Assembly: GCA_022795575.1 (NCBI GenBank)
Contig: JAAWGY010000006.1
Location: forward strand, 1 to 25,814
Length of the DNA stretch: 25,814 nt
Reading direction: 5' to 3'
DNA from: Angelakisella sp.
Lineage (GTDB): Bacteria > Bacillota > Clostridia > Oscillospirales > Ruminococcaceae
The first letter of the stretch is position 1, and every line of letters begins with the position of its first letter. Shown here piece by piece: positions 16,142 through 23,086 of this stretch. A program made the translations under genes and the position numbers. The notes below the pieces were generated by a model that made no database searches, was not told where the DNA came from, and saw only the letters and a list, made by a program, of their open reading frames with translations.

Positions 16142-16193
16142 AAAAGAAGGACCAGGCTAAAAGAGCCGCTCTTTATCACCTGATCCTTCTTTT
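16142..16193 (-). terminator. Long hairpin between tRNA-His and tRNA-Gln
   Basis: AAAAGAAGGA and TCCTTCTTTT form a perfect 10-bp outer stem, extended after one mismatch by CAGG/CCTG, and an inner AAAGAGC/GCTCTTT palindrome closes the top. On the minus strand it ends in TTCTTTTATG. It may partly end transcription before tRNA-Gln or guide processing; the symmetric A and T runs let it work either way. Confidence 0.55.
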
Positions 16194-16198
16194 CAATT

Positions 16199-16276
16199 TG
16201 GGGTGGATAGAGAGATTCGAACTCTCGGCCTCCAGAGCCACAATCTGGCGCGCTAACCAACTGCGCTATACCCACC
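16199..16276 (-). tRNA. tRNA-His (anticodon GTG)
   Basis: 78 bases including the extra 5' G at position -1 that pairs with C73, the identity mark of tRNA-His, and an encoded CCA. Acceptor GTGGGTA pairs with TATCCAC, with one G-T pair. The anticodon loop TTGTGGC gives GTG. Confidence 0.95.
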
Positions 16277-16282
16277 ATATCC

Positions 16283-16359
16283 TGGTGCGCTAGGAGGGAC
16301 TCGAACCCCCGGCCTACTGCTTAGAAGGCAGTTGCTCTATCCAGCTGAGCTACTAACGC
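16283..16359 (-). tRNA. tRNA-Arg (anticodon TCT)
   Basis: 77 bases with encoded CCA. Acceptor GCGTTAG pairs with CTAGCGC, anticodon loop CTTCTAA gives TCT, and the T arm contains GGTTCGAGTCC. Confidence 0.95.
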
Positions 16360-16386
16360 ATACCTGCCGTCGTTGCAATGGAAGAA

Positions 16387-16460
<74 letters not shown>

Positions 16461-16500
16461 AGGGTCCGCGAGGGATAATGCAACTCCAAGCGACTGTATT

Positions 16501-16529
16501 ATATTATCAGATTTGCGCTCCTTTGTCAA
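16501..16529 (-). promoter_or_regulatory. Promoter of the tRNA cluster
   Basis: On the minus strand a consensus -35 TTGACA (16524-16529) and -10 TAATAT (16501-16506) are spaced by 17 bases. Transcription would start near 16494, 34 bases before tRNA-Gly. Confidence 0.85.
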
Positions 16530-16706
16530 CGGGTTTTTTCCCGATATTTTCCCGATTTTCTCAAAGAGGGCAGGGGAGCGGAGAAAAGCGTCTGGTCAGG
16601 CCGTGACAGGGGCCGGAGAATGAAACCGCCCGGAAAATATCCTGCTGATTCGGTGTGCCGGAGGATTAGAGGATGGAGCCGAAAAGGTGATTTCTGAAAA
16701 GGCTCT

Positions 16707-16860
16707 TAGGGCCTGTATTTACAGCTGGGTGATGCAGAGCAGGGCAAGGGACTTTTACGCCCTACAAGGTTTTTCCAGGCGCAACCGCTGTAGACGGCTC
16801 TTAGGCCGATGGAAAAAGCCTTGGCCTGCCTGCGTCAGACGACTGTGAATACAGACTCTA
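16707..16860. repeat. Family A palindromic intergenic element, copy 2
   Basis: Terminal inverted repeats at 16713-16737 (CTGTATTTACAGC start) and 16830-16854 (TGTGAATACAG end) match in 19 of 25 positions. The reverse complement of the right end matches the left end of copy 1 in 23 of 25. The central GGCGCAACCGC..GGCTCTTAG module and the CAAGG..TTTTTCC blocks are shared with 9713-9935. It lies in a gene-free spacer (16530-17049) that otherwise holds only a CGGTTCC/GGAACCG inverted repeat (16879-16909) and the terminator at 16972-17003. Confidence 0.75.
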
Positions 16861-16971
16861 ATATAATAAGGTAAAAAGCGGTTCCCAAACGTGTCCCAAA
16901 AAGGAACCGGAAAGGTTTGGTGTTAGCGCCGGTTATCCCAAAACGGAGAAAAGAAAGGGGTTCCGGTTTCG

Positions 16972-17003
16972 GAAAAAAACAAAAACCGGCAGAGCCGGTT
17001 TTT
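16972..17003 (-). terminator. Terminator of the small coiled-coil gene
   Basis: A 10-bp perfect stem AAAAACCGGC/GCCGGTTTTT (16981-17003, loop of 3) is followed on the minus strand by GTTTTTTTCC. It lies 47 bases after the stop codon. Confidence 0.9.
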
Positions 17004-17049
17004 ATCGCAGGTTACTGGGTGCTTTTGCAGAGCGCCAGGGGCCTGCTGT

Positions 17050-17292
17050 TTAGTCAATGGAAAGCCCTAACTTTTCCGCAATCTCCTTAGAGGACATCCC
17101 GGCTTTTTTCGCTTTGCTAATGAGCTCTTTGCTGATCTCGGCCTCGGTGCGGCGGCGTTTCTTGGGGCGGAACAGGTCGGCCTTCTTTTCCTCCAGCGCC
17201 TTGATGGCTTCCCGATGAGCGAGGATCTTCTTATCCAGCTCGGCAGCCCGCTCTTCGACGGATCTTCTTACCCGCTTTTTGCTTTCTTCCAT
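17050..17292 (-). CDS. Small basic coiled-coil protein with a C-terminal helix-turn-helix-like end
   Basis: 80 aa, ATG start with GGAGGG 9 bases upstream and its own terminator, so it is probably a real gene. Residues about 8-45 are charged and helical (AAELDKKILAHREAIKALEEKKADL) with a heptad-like pattern, then a basic PKKRRR patch. The C-terminus KKAGMSSKEIAEKLGLSID resembles the recognition part of a helix-turn-helix. It may bind DNA or RNA as a small nucleoid or regulatory protein. I do not recognise the family. It stands alone between the tRNA cluster and rplS. Confidence 0.72.
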   Translation of the reverse strand: MEESKKRVRRSVEERAAELDKKILAHREAIKALEEKKADLFRPKKRRRTEAEISKELISKAKKAGMSSKEIAEKLGLSID

Positions 17293-17621
17293 AATACGTT
17301 TCCCTCCATTTGTGAGTTTGGTAACTTTATTTTAGCATTTGTAAAACCAAAAGTCCAGTAAAAAAATGGCGGAAATAAGAAAAAATTCATTATTTTTCAG
17401 GAGGGGGCAAAAGGGTGGGAGCAGATAACAGGATTTGTGCCGGGATATCAGAAGGAGAATAAAGCGGTATGCCTTTCGCGAAGAAAGGGCGTAGTATCCG
17501 AACGCCACTTCCGGCGACGCAAAAAGCCGCCAGATACGGGCAAAAGACCGCATAAATGGCGGTGCATTTGGCCGCAGAACAACCGATACAGCCTTTCTAT
17601 ACCATCCCCCAAAAATTTTTC

Positions 17622-17650
17622 TTGCATTCACGCCACCCGTGTGGTATAGT
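17622..17650 (+). promoter_or_regulatory. Promoter of rplS
   Basis: TTGCAT (17622-17627) and TATAGT (17645-17650) are spaced by exactly 17 bases. Transcription would start near 17657, leaving a leader of about 130 bases. The region 17293-17621 before it holds no supported gene. Confidence 0.8.
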
Positions 17651-17656
17651 ATTAAG

Positions 17657-17780
17657 GCATGAGAACTGCGGGGTCCGCCCTGCGGGTTTTGATGACGGCC
17701 TTCGGCGCAAGGCCGGGAAGTCAAACCGGACAGTCCGCTGCCGCAAAACAGGCATGAATGTACCGGATATTATGAAGGAG
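17657..17780 (+). ncRNA. Structured rplS mRNA leader, candidate L19 autoregulatory leader
   Basis: Four nested helices can be drawn: TGCGG/CCGCA (17667-17671 with 17741-17745), GTCCG/CGGAC (17673-17677 with 17727-17731), TTTGA/TCAAA (17688-17692 with 17721-17725) and CGGCCTT/AAGGCCG (17696-17702 with 17709-17715). Ribosomal protein leaders, including one for L19, are known in Firmicutes; whether this one belongs to that family is not shown here. Confidence 0.5.
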
Positions 17781-17786
17781 GATATT

Positions 17787-18131
17787 ATGGACGCATTAAA
17801 ACTCATCTCCGACAGCTGCCTGAAGAGCGACGCTCCCCAGGTAGAGATCGGCGACACCGTCCGGGTGCAGGTTCGCATCAAGGAGGGTGAGAAATCCAGG
17901 CTGCAGGCCTTTGAGGGCACCGTTATCGCCAAGAAGCATGGCGGCATCAACGAGACCTTTACCGTCCGCCGTATGTCCCACGGTGTTGGGGTGGAGCGTG
18001 TTTTCCCCGTTCACTCCCCCAACGTGGATAAGGTGGAGCTGATCCGCAAGGGCCGGGTCCGCCGCAGCAAGCTGTACTATCTCCGCGACCGGGTGGGCAA
18101 GGCCGCCAAGGTCAAGGAAGCCATTCGCTAA
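17787..18131 (+). CDS. rplS: 50S ribosomal protein L19
   Basis: 114 aa, the usual length. The ATG at 17787 has AAGGAGG 6 bases upstream, which itself overlaps an in-frame ATG at 17772 that would add five residues and is less likely. Family marks are GDTVRVQVRIKEG, RLQAFEGTVIAKKHGG, ETFTVRRMSHGVGVERVFPVHSP and the C-terminal GRVRRSKLYYLRDRVGKAAKVKE. L19 sits at the interface of the two ribosomal subunits. It has its own promoter, leader and terminator-like hairpin ahead of lepB. Confidence 0.98.
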   Translation: MDALKLISDSCLKSDAPQVEIGDTVRVQVRIKEGEKSRLQAFEGTVIAKKHGGINETFTVRRMSHGVGVERVFPVHSPNVDKVELIRKGRVRRSKLYYLRDRVGKAAKVKEAIR

Positions 18132-18146
18132 ACAAAACACGGATGC

Positions 18147-18184
18147 AAAGCAAGGGGGCAGGGGACTGTCTCCTTTTGCTTTAT
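18147..18184 (+). terminator. Terminator-like hairpin between rplS and lepB
   Basis: AAAGCAAGGGGG (18147-18158) can pair with CTCCTTTTGCTTT (18170-18182) with one bulge, followed by ATTATT. The T tract is weak, so it may allow read-through into lepB. Confidence 0.6.
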
Positions 18185-18250
18185 TAGCGGTTTAACAGCG
18201 CGGAAAAGTTGGAGGCTTTCGAGCTATTATAATAGGAAGGAGGCGGTCCC

Positions 18251-18859
18251 GTGGGGCCGGAGGACCTGGAGATCGAAACGCTGATGGACAACGGCTCGGA
18301 CCGGCTGACCGGGGAGCAGCGGTATTCCCTGCGCCGGTCGCTGCGGGAGCTGCTGCTGGTGCTGCTGGCGGCGGCGCTGCTGGCGGGGGGATCGATGTTC
18401 TTCTTCCGGGCCGCCCTGGTCCGGGGCAGCTCGATGGAGCCCACCCTCCGGGACGGGGACTGTATCTTTGTGCAGACGGCGGGCTACCATCAGCCCCAGC
18501 AGGGGGACATTGTGGCCATCCGGGCCAAGGACCGCCAGGGCAAGCATCTCATCAAGCGGATCATCGCCCGGGAGGGGGATACGGTGCAGATCGATTTTGA
18601 GGCCGGGATGGTCTTTGTCAATGGCCAGCTGCTGGAGGAGCCCTATATCAACGAGGCCACCACCCTCAGCGGGGATATCCCCTTCCCGGTGACGGTGCCC
18701 CCGGGCTGCTTCTTTGTCCTGGGGGATAACCGCAACCACTCCCAGGACAGCCGCAGCTCGGCCCTGGGCTTTGTCCCCCTGGATGATATCGAGGGCAGGG
18801 CGGTGTTCCGCTTTGCCCCTCTAAGCCGCTTCGGCCCCATCGAGGACCGGCGCCCATAG
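18251..18859 (+). CDS. lepB: Signal peptidase I
   Basis: 202 aa from a GTG with AGGAAGGAGG 7 bases upstream. One N-terminal membrane helix (about 34-55, LLLVLLAAALLAGGSMFFF) anchors the enzyme with its catalytic part outside. The Ser-Lys dyad is S61 (GSSMEPT) and K102 (HLIKRIIAREGDTV). The third family box, GDNRNHSQDSR, is present near 160-170. It removes signal peptides from exported proteins. It is the Gram-positive single-helix type. It begins 119 bases after rplS and 45 bases before rbgA, a common order in Clostridia. Confidence 0.96.
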   Translation: MGPEDLEIETLMDNGSDRLTGEQRYSLRRSLRELLLVLLAAALLAGGSMFFFRAALVRGSSMEPTLRDGDCIFVQTAGYHQPQQGDIVAIRAKDRQGKHLIKRIIAREGDTVQIDFEAGMVFVNGQLLEEPYINEATTLSGDIPFPVTVPPGCFFVLGDNRNHSQDSRSSALGFVPLDDIEGRAVFRFAPLSRFGPIEDRRP

Positions 18860-18904
18860 CCCGCCGGCGCAAACAGGCCGGTGTTTTTGAGTAAGGAGGC
18901 CCCT

Positions 18905-19774
18905 ATGGCAGAGATTGTACCGGTACAGTGGTTCCCCGGCCATATGGCCAAAACCCGCCGCCTGATGCGGGATAACCTGCGGCTGGTGGACCTGGTGGTG
19001 GAGCTCACCGACGCCCGCATCCCCCAAAGCAGCCGCAACCCGGAACTCGACCGGATCATCGGCCAGAAGCCCCGGCTGCTGCTGCTGAACAAAAGCGATT
19101 CCGCCGATGAGGAGCAGACCCGGCGCTGGTGCCGCTGGTACCGGGAAAGGGGCATCCCCGCCATTGCGGCGGACTGCCGCACCGGCCGGGGCCTGGGGCA
19201 GTTTTTGCCCGCGATCCGCCAGGTGCTGGCGGAGAAGATCGCCCAGTGGGAGCAGCGGGGGATGGCCGGCCGCCCCATCCGGGTGATGATCGTGGGCATC
19301 CCCAACGTGGGCAAGTCCTCCCTCATCAACCGGCTGGCCGGGGGCAAGCGGGCCAAGGTGGAGGACCGCCCCGGCGTCACCCGGGGCAAGCAGTGGGTGG
19401 CCCTCACCGGCGGGGTGGAGCTGCTGGATATGCCCGGCGTCCTCTGGCCCAAGTTTGAGGACCCCCTGGCCGGGGAACGGCTGGCCTTTGTGGGGTCGGT
19501 GAAGGACGAGGTTATCGACGTGGAGCACCTGGCCGTCCGCCTTCTGGAGGTGTTGGTCCAGAACGGGGAGGGGGAGAAGCTCTCCGCCCGGTACGGCATC
19601 CCCAAGGAGACGGTGGAGGGGAGCGAGCCCTTCGACCTGCTGGAGGCCATCGGGAAAAAGCGGGGGATGCTGCTGCCCGGGGGAGCCATCCACACCGAAC
19701 GCGCTGCCATTATGGTGGTGGACGAATTCCGGGGGGGCGTCCTGGGACGCATCACCCTGGAGCAGTGCAGCTGA
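18905..19774 (+). CDS. rbgA: Ribosome biogenesis GTPase RbgA (YlqF)
   Basis: 289 aa from the ATG at 18905 with AAGGAGG upstream; an upstream in-frame ATG at 18881 lacks a site. The GTPase motifs are in the circularly permuted order typical of YlqF: G4 NKSD (62-65), then G1 GIPNVGKS (131-138), the switch RPGVTRGKQW, and G3 DMPG (175-178). The N-terminus VQWFPGHMAK is characteristic. A C-terminal RNA-binding tail (about 210-289) follows. It helps late assembly of the 50S subunit. It lies between lepB and rnhB. Confidence 0.97.
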   Translation: MAEIVPVQWFPGHMAKTRRLMRDNLRLVDLVVELTDARIPQSSRNPELDRIIGQKPRLLLLNKSDSADEEQTRRWCRWYRERGIPAIAADCRTGRGLGQFLPAIRQVLAEKIAQWEQRGMAGRPIRVMIVGIPNVGKSSLINRLAGGKRAKVEDRPGVTRGKQWVALTGGVELLDMPGVLWPKFEDPLAGERLAFVGSVKDEVIDVEHLAVRLLEVLVQNGEGEKLSARYGIPKETVEGSEPFDLLEAIGKKRGMLLPGGAIHTERAAIMVVDEFRGGVLGRITLEQCS

Positions 19775-19792
19775 CAGCGGGGAGGCCGGGAG

Positions 19793-20443
19793 ATGAAGGA
19801 GAAGGACAACAGCGCCCTGTGGACCTTTGACCGGGGCTTTGAGGGGCCGGTCTGCGGCATAGACGAGGCGGGCCGGGGCCCTCTGGCGGGGCCGGTTTTT
19901 GCCGCCTGCGCCATCCTGCGGCCGGGGGTGGAGATCCCCGGCCTGGACGATTCCAAAAGGCTTACCGAAAAGCGCCGGGAGGCCGTCTTTGAGGACATCA
20001 CCGGCGGGGGCAAGGCGTGGTTTGGCATCGGCGCCGCCACCCCGGAGGAGATCGACCGGCTGAACATCCTGGGGGCCACCTTTTTGGCCATGAACCGGGC
20101 CTACCAGATGATGCTGGCGGGGGAGGGGGTGCCGGAGGAGCAGCTGCCCCGGCTGGCCCTGGTGGACGGCAACCGGGACCCGGGCCTGCCCATCCCCACC
20201 CAAACGGTGGTCAAGGGGGACAGCCGGTCCGCCGCCATCGCCGCCGCCTCGGTGCTGGCCAAGGTGAGCCGGGACCGGGTGATGCTGGAGCTGGACCTGA
20301 TGTATCCCCAATACCAGCTGGCAAAGCATAAGGGCTATCCCACAAAGCTCCACTACCAGCTGCTGCAAAAGCACGGGCCCTCCCCCATCCACCGCCGCTC
20401 CTTTCTGAAGAAGCTGGCGGCCCGGGAGGAGGAAGAGGCTTGA
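19793..20443 (+). CDS. rnhB: Ribonuclease HII
   Basis: 216 aa, ATG start with GGGGAGG upstream and 18 bases after rbgA. The active site motif CGIDEAGRGPLAGPV gives D24 and E25. DDSKRLTEKRRE follows, and a further Asp is seen in ALVDGNRDPG. The C-terminal HKGYPTKLHYQLLQKHGPSPIHRRSF block is typical. It cuts RNA in RNA-DNA hybrids and removes misincorporated ribonucleotides. Its stop overlaps the TTG start of yraN. Confidence 0.97.
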   Translation: MKEKDNSALWTFDRGFEGPVCGIDEAGRGPLAGPVFAACAILRPGVEIPGLDDSKRLTEKRREAVFEDITGGGKAWFGIGAATPEEIDRLNILGATFLAMNRAYQMMLAGEGVPEEQLPRLALVDGNRDPGLPIPTQTVVKGDSRSAAIAAASVLAKVSRDRVMLELDLMYPQYQLAKHKGYPTKLHYQLLQKHGPSPIHRRSFLKKLAAREEEEA

Positions 20444-20823
20444 CCGGCGGGGAGACCTTCACCCAGCGGATGGGCAGGGCGGGGGAGGAGTACACCGCCG
20501 GGTGGCTCCTCCGCCGGGGCTATGCCATCCTGGCCCGAAACTGGCACTGCCCCTGGGGGGAGCTGGACATCGTCGCCCGGCAGGGGGAGTTTGTGGACTT
20601 TGTGGAGGTCAAGGCCCGGCGCCCGGGGGCGGCGGTATCCCCCGCCGGGGCGGTGGACCGGCGCAAGCAGCAGAAGCTGGTGCGGGCAGCCGGCGCCTGG
20701 CTGGACGCCGCCGGCTGCGGCCTCCAGCCCCGGATGGACGTGGCCGCTATGACCATCCGGGAGCACCGGGGGCAGATTTTTATCAGCGACTTTGAATTTT
20801 ACGAATCCGCCTTTGGGGAATAG
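20440..20823 (+). CDS. yraN: YraN family protein (UPF0102), endonuclease-like fold
   Basis: 127 aa from a TTG that overlaps the rnhB stop (TTGA) with GGAGGAAGAG upstream, so it is translationally coupled. The family core is visible: GRAGEEYTAGWLLRRGYAIL, RNWHCPWGELDIVARQG and FVDFVEVKAR, giving an E17, D43, E56-x-K58 set as in restriction-like nucleases. Function is not firmly known in the family; a role in DNA processing has been suggested. Position after rnhB is usual. Confidence 0.93.
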   Translation: MTGGETFTQRMGRAGEEYTAGWLLRRGYAILARNWHCPWGELDIVARQGEFVDFVEVKARRPGAAVSPAGAVDRRKQQKLVRAAGAWLDAAGCGLQPRMDVAAMTIREHRGQIFISDFEFYESAFGE

Positions 20824-20880
20824 GCCCGGGGGCCGGCGGGTTCTCTGGGGGACAGACAGAAGAGGAGGAGACAAGCGGAT

Positions 20881-21882
20881 ATGGGCAAGCTGCGTTTTTT
20901 TGACCTGCACTGCGATACCATCACCCGGGAGCGGGGCACCGTCCCCGCCGCCAACAGCTTCGAGCTCCGGGAGGAGCGGGTGAAGGACGTGAGCCTCACC
21001 GGCACCGGCTTCCACGTGGACCTGGACAACATCCCGGCGGCGTGGGACTGGTGCCAGACCTTCGCCCTTTTCATCCCGGACCGGTACCGGGGGCAGGCGG
21101 CGGTGGATTACTTCCAGCGCTGCGCCGATGCCTTCCACCGGCAGATGGAGGCCCACCGGGACATCATCCGCCAGGTGCGCGCCCCGGCCGAGTTAGAGGA
21201 CGCCCTGGCCCGGGGGCTCCGGGGGGCGGTCCTCTCGGTGGAGGGGGGCGCCGCCCTGGGGGGGCGGCTGGAGCAGCTGGAGCACCTCTGGCAGGAGGGG
21301 GTGCGGATGATGACACTTACCTGGAACGGGGTGAACGAGATCGGCAGCGGCAGCGACAGCCAGATGGGCCTTACCCCCTTTGGCAGGGAGGCGGTGGCCC
21401 GGATGGAGGAGCTGGGGATCATCGTGGATGTCTCCCACCTTAACGACCCCGGCTTTTGGGAGGTGGCCCGGATGGCCCGCCGGCCCTTTATCGCCACCCA
21501 CTCGGACAGCCGGGCGGTGCGGGCCCACAGCCGCAACCTCACCGACGACCAGTTTCAGGTGATCCGGGACATGAAGGGGCTGGTGGGCATCAACTTCTGC
21601 ACCATGTTCTTGGCCGACGTGGAGGAGGGAGACACCCGGGTGACGCCGGAGCAGCTGATGGCCCACATCCTCCACCTGCTGGACCTGGGCGGGGAGGACT
21701 GCATCGCCCTGGGCTCCGACTTTGACGGGGCCACCCTGCCCGCCTTCCTGGAGGGGACCCAGAGCCTGGGGGACCTCCGGGACGTGATGCTGGCGGCGGG
21801 GCTGGGGGAGGCTCTCACCGATAAAATCTGCTTCCAAAACGCGATGGATTTTTGGAAGAGGTATGAGAAAACCCCAGGGTAA
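20881..21882 (+). CDS. Membrane-dipeptidase-like metallopeptidase, family M19
   Basis: 333 aa, ATG start with AGAGGAGGAG about 10 bases upstream. Binuclear zinc residues are seen: H10 and D12 (DLHCDT), E121 (SVEGG), H186 (VSHLND), H207 (ATHSDSRAV) and D280 (GSDFDGA). Members hydrolyse dipeptides, including some with D-amino acids. No signal peptide is present, so it acts in the cytoplasm. It could process dipeptides from the importer encoded at the other end of the window; that is inferred. Confidence 0.94.
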   Translation: MGKLRFFDLHCDTITRERGTVPAANSFELREERVKDVSLTGTGFHVDLDNIPAAWDWCQTFALFIPDRYRGQAAVDYFQRCADAFHRQMEAHRDIIRQVRAPAELEDALARGLRGAVLSVEGGAALGGRLEQLEHLWQEGVRMMTLTWNGVNEIGSGSDSQMGLTPFGREAVARMEELGIIVDVSHLNDPGFWEVARMARRPFIATHSDSRAVRAHSRNLTDDQFQVIRDMKGLVGINFCTMFLADVEEGDTRVTPEQLMAHILHLLDLGGEDCIALGSDFDGATLPAFLEGTQSLGDLRDVMLAAGLGEALTDKICFQNAMDFWKRYEKTPG

Positions 21883-21895
21883 CGGAGGTATTACC

Positions 21896-22255
21896 ATGAT
21901 TCTGTACCGTCCGGTGGGCACCGCCGAGCTGCGGCTTATCCAGGAAAGCGGCTGGCGGGAATTTCCGCCCCGGCTGCCGGAGCAGCCCATCTTCTACCCG
22001 GTGCTAAACGAGGAGTACGCCGTCGAGATCGCCTCCCGCTGGAACACCCAAACCGGGGACGGCAGGGGGTATGTCACCCGCTTTGCCGTAGAGGACGGCT
22101 ACGCCCGGCGGTTCCCGGTCCATGTGGCGGGCGCCGCCTGCCACCAGGAGCTGTGGGTGCCGGCGGAGGAGCTGGCGGAATTTAACCGGCACATCGCGGG
22201 GAGAATCGAGGTCATCCGGGAATTTGCCGGGGAGGCGAAAGGAGAAGGAAAATGA
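21896..22255 (+). CDS. Small crystallin-J1/ADP-ribosylation-like protein
   Basis: 119 aa from the ATG at 21896 with ACGGAGG 9 bases upstream; the open frame begins at 21863 inside the dipeptidase gene. The core LYRPVGTAELRLIQESGW, FYPVLNEEYAVEIASRWN and HQELWVPAEELAEFNRHIAG matches small proteins that databases often label ADP-ribosylation/crystallin J1. That name is from memory of the sequence pattern and gives no proven reaction. It overlaps the next gene by 4 bases (ATGA). Confidence 0.8.
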   Translation: MILYRPVGTAELRLIQESGWREFPPRLPEQPIFYPVLNEEYAVEIASRWNTQTGDGRGYVTRFAVEDGYARRFPVHVAGAACHQELWVPAEELAEFNRHIAGRIEVIREFAGEAKGEGK

Positions 22256-22614
22256 AAAAGTGGCTTGACGAGGAGTACGAGTTCCGGGTGGATGTCATCG
22301 GCTACCTGGGTGAGAGCATCACCCCCGAGCACTACTGCCGCAACGGCGAGGAGGTGGGGGACAGCTACCGCTGCACCTACGGCTGCCCGGTCAACGGGGA
22401 GGGCTGCGGCATCTGCTCCAAGGTGATGCAGACCCTTTTCCCACTGATGGAGACGGTGCGGGGCGGCGGCGACCTGACCAGGGTAGGGGGCGACAGCCGG
22501 TACACCAAGACCCTGGTCTGCCCCGACGGCTGCGTCATCTTCCGGCTCACCGCAACGCCCCTTGGCGGCGGCAATCCCTTCCTGGAGCGGGCCTTTGGCG
22601 AGATGCCGGAATAA
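22252..22614 (+). CDS. Cys-rich small protein, probable TIGR04076-type
   Basis: 120 aa, coupled by ATGA to the gene before. A dense Cys region, RCTYGCPVNGEGCGICSKV, lies at about 40-58, with more Cys at HYC, LVC and DGC. This suggests a metal or iron-sulfur site. The overall layout resembles TIGR04076, a family without known function; I hold that loosely. It is the middle of three small genes between the dipeptidase and thrC. Confidence 0.72.
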   Translation: MKKWLDEEYEFRVDVIGYLGESITPEHYCRNGEEVGDSYRCTYGCPVNGEGCGICSKVMQTLFPLMETVRGGGDLTRVGGDSRYTKTLVCPDGCVIFRLTATPLGGGNPFLERAFGEMPE

Positions 22615-22635
22615 AACGGGGACGGGGGAACGGCC

Positions 22636-23070
22636 ATGATTGACAAAGGGAAAAGGTACTGGACAGGGGACAGCCCGGAGGACATCGGGGAGTATCTCCG
22701 GCTCTACGCCGGGGAGGAGGGGCTGGAGGTGAAGCCGGTGGTCTGCCGCGGCTGCGGCGGCGATGCCTTTGAGGTGCGGGCGGATACCACCGAGAGCGTC
22801 TTCCGGGTGAAGTGCGCCGCCTGCGGGGCGGAACGGTACCTGCTGGACTGCGAGGAGTACCAGGAGGACGCCCGCCTCCGGCTACAGAAGTGCAAGGTCT
22901 GCAAAACCGGTAGAACCTTCCATGTCCGTGTGGGCCTCCAGCGCCGGGAGGAGGGCAGTGTCCGGTGGGTTTACATTGGGGAACGCTGCACCAGCTGCGG
23001 TACCCTGGGCTCCTTTGACGACTGGAAGATCGACTATGAACCCACCGACGAGCTGGAACAGAACATATAA
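22636..23070 (+). CDS. Double zinc-ribbon protein of unknown function
   Basis: 144 aa, ATG start about 9 bases after GGGGGAACG, a weak site. Four CxxC pairs form two probable zinc ribbons: CRGC with CAAC (about 37-66), and CKVC with CTSC (about 86-121). The rest is acidic. I do not recognise a named family. Such proteins often contact nucleic acid or act as metal-dependent partners. It ends 16 bases before thrC and so likely shares its transcript. Confidence 0.8.
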   Translation: MIDKGKRYWTGDSPEDIGEYLRLYAGEEGLEVKPVVCRGCGGDAFEVRADTTESVFRVKCAACGAERYLLDCEEYQEDARLRLQKCKVCKTGRTFHVRVGLQRREEGSVRWVYIGERCTSCGTLGSFDDWKIDYEPTDELEQNI

Positions 23071-23086
23071 AAGAGGTGTTGTTGCT

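Noticed and set aside
16879..16909. CGGTTCC/GGAACCG inverted repeat near the tRNA genes as a possible attachment site
   Set aside because: No integrase gene and no duplicated tRNA end were found; the repeat alone is too little.
17332..17724. 130-codon minus-strand frame upstream of rplS
   Set aside because: It runs against the rplS promoter and leader, has no ribosome site and no family traits.
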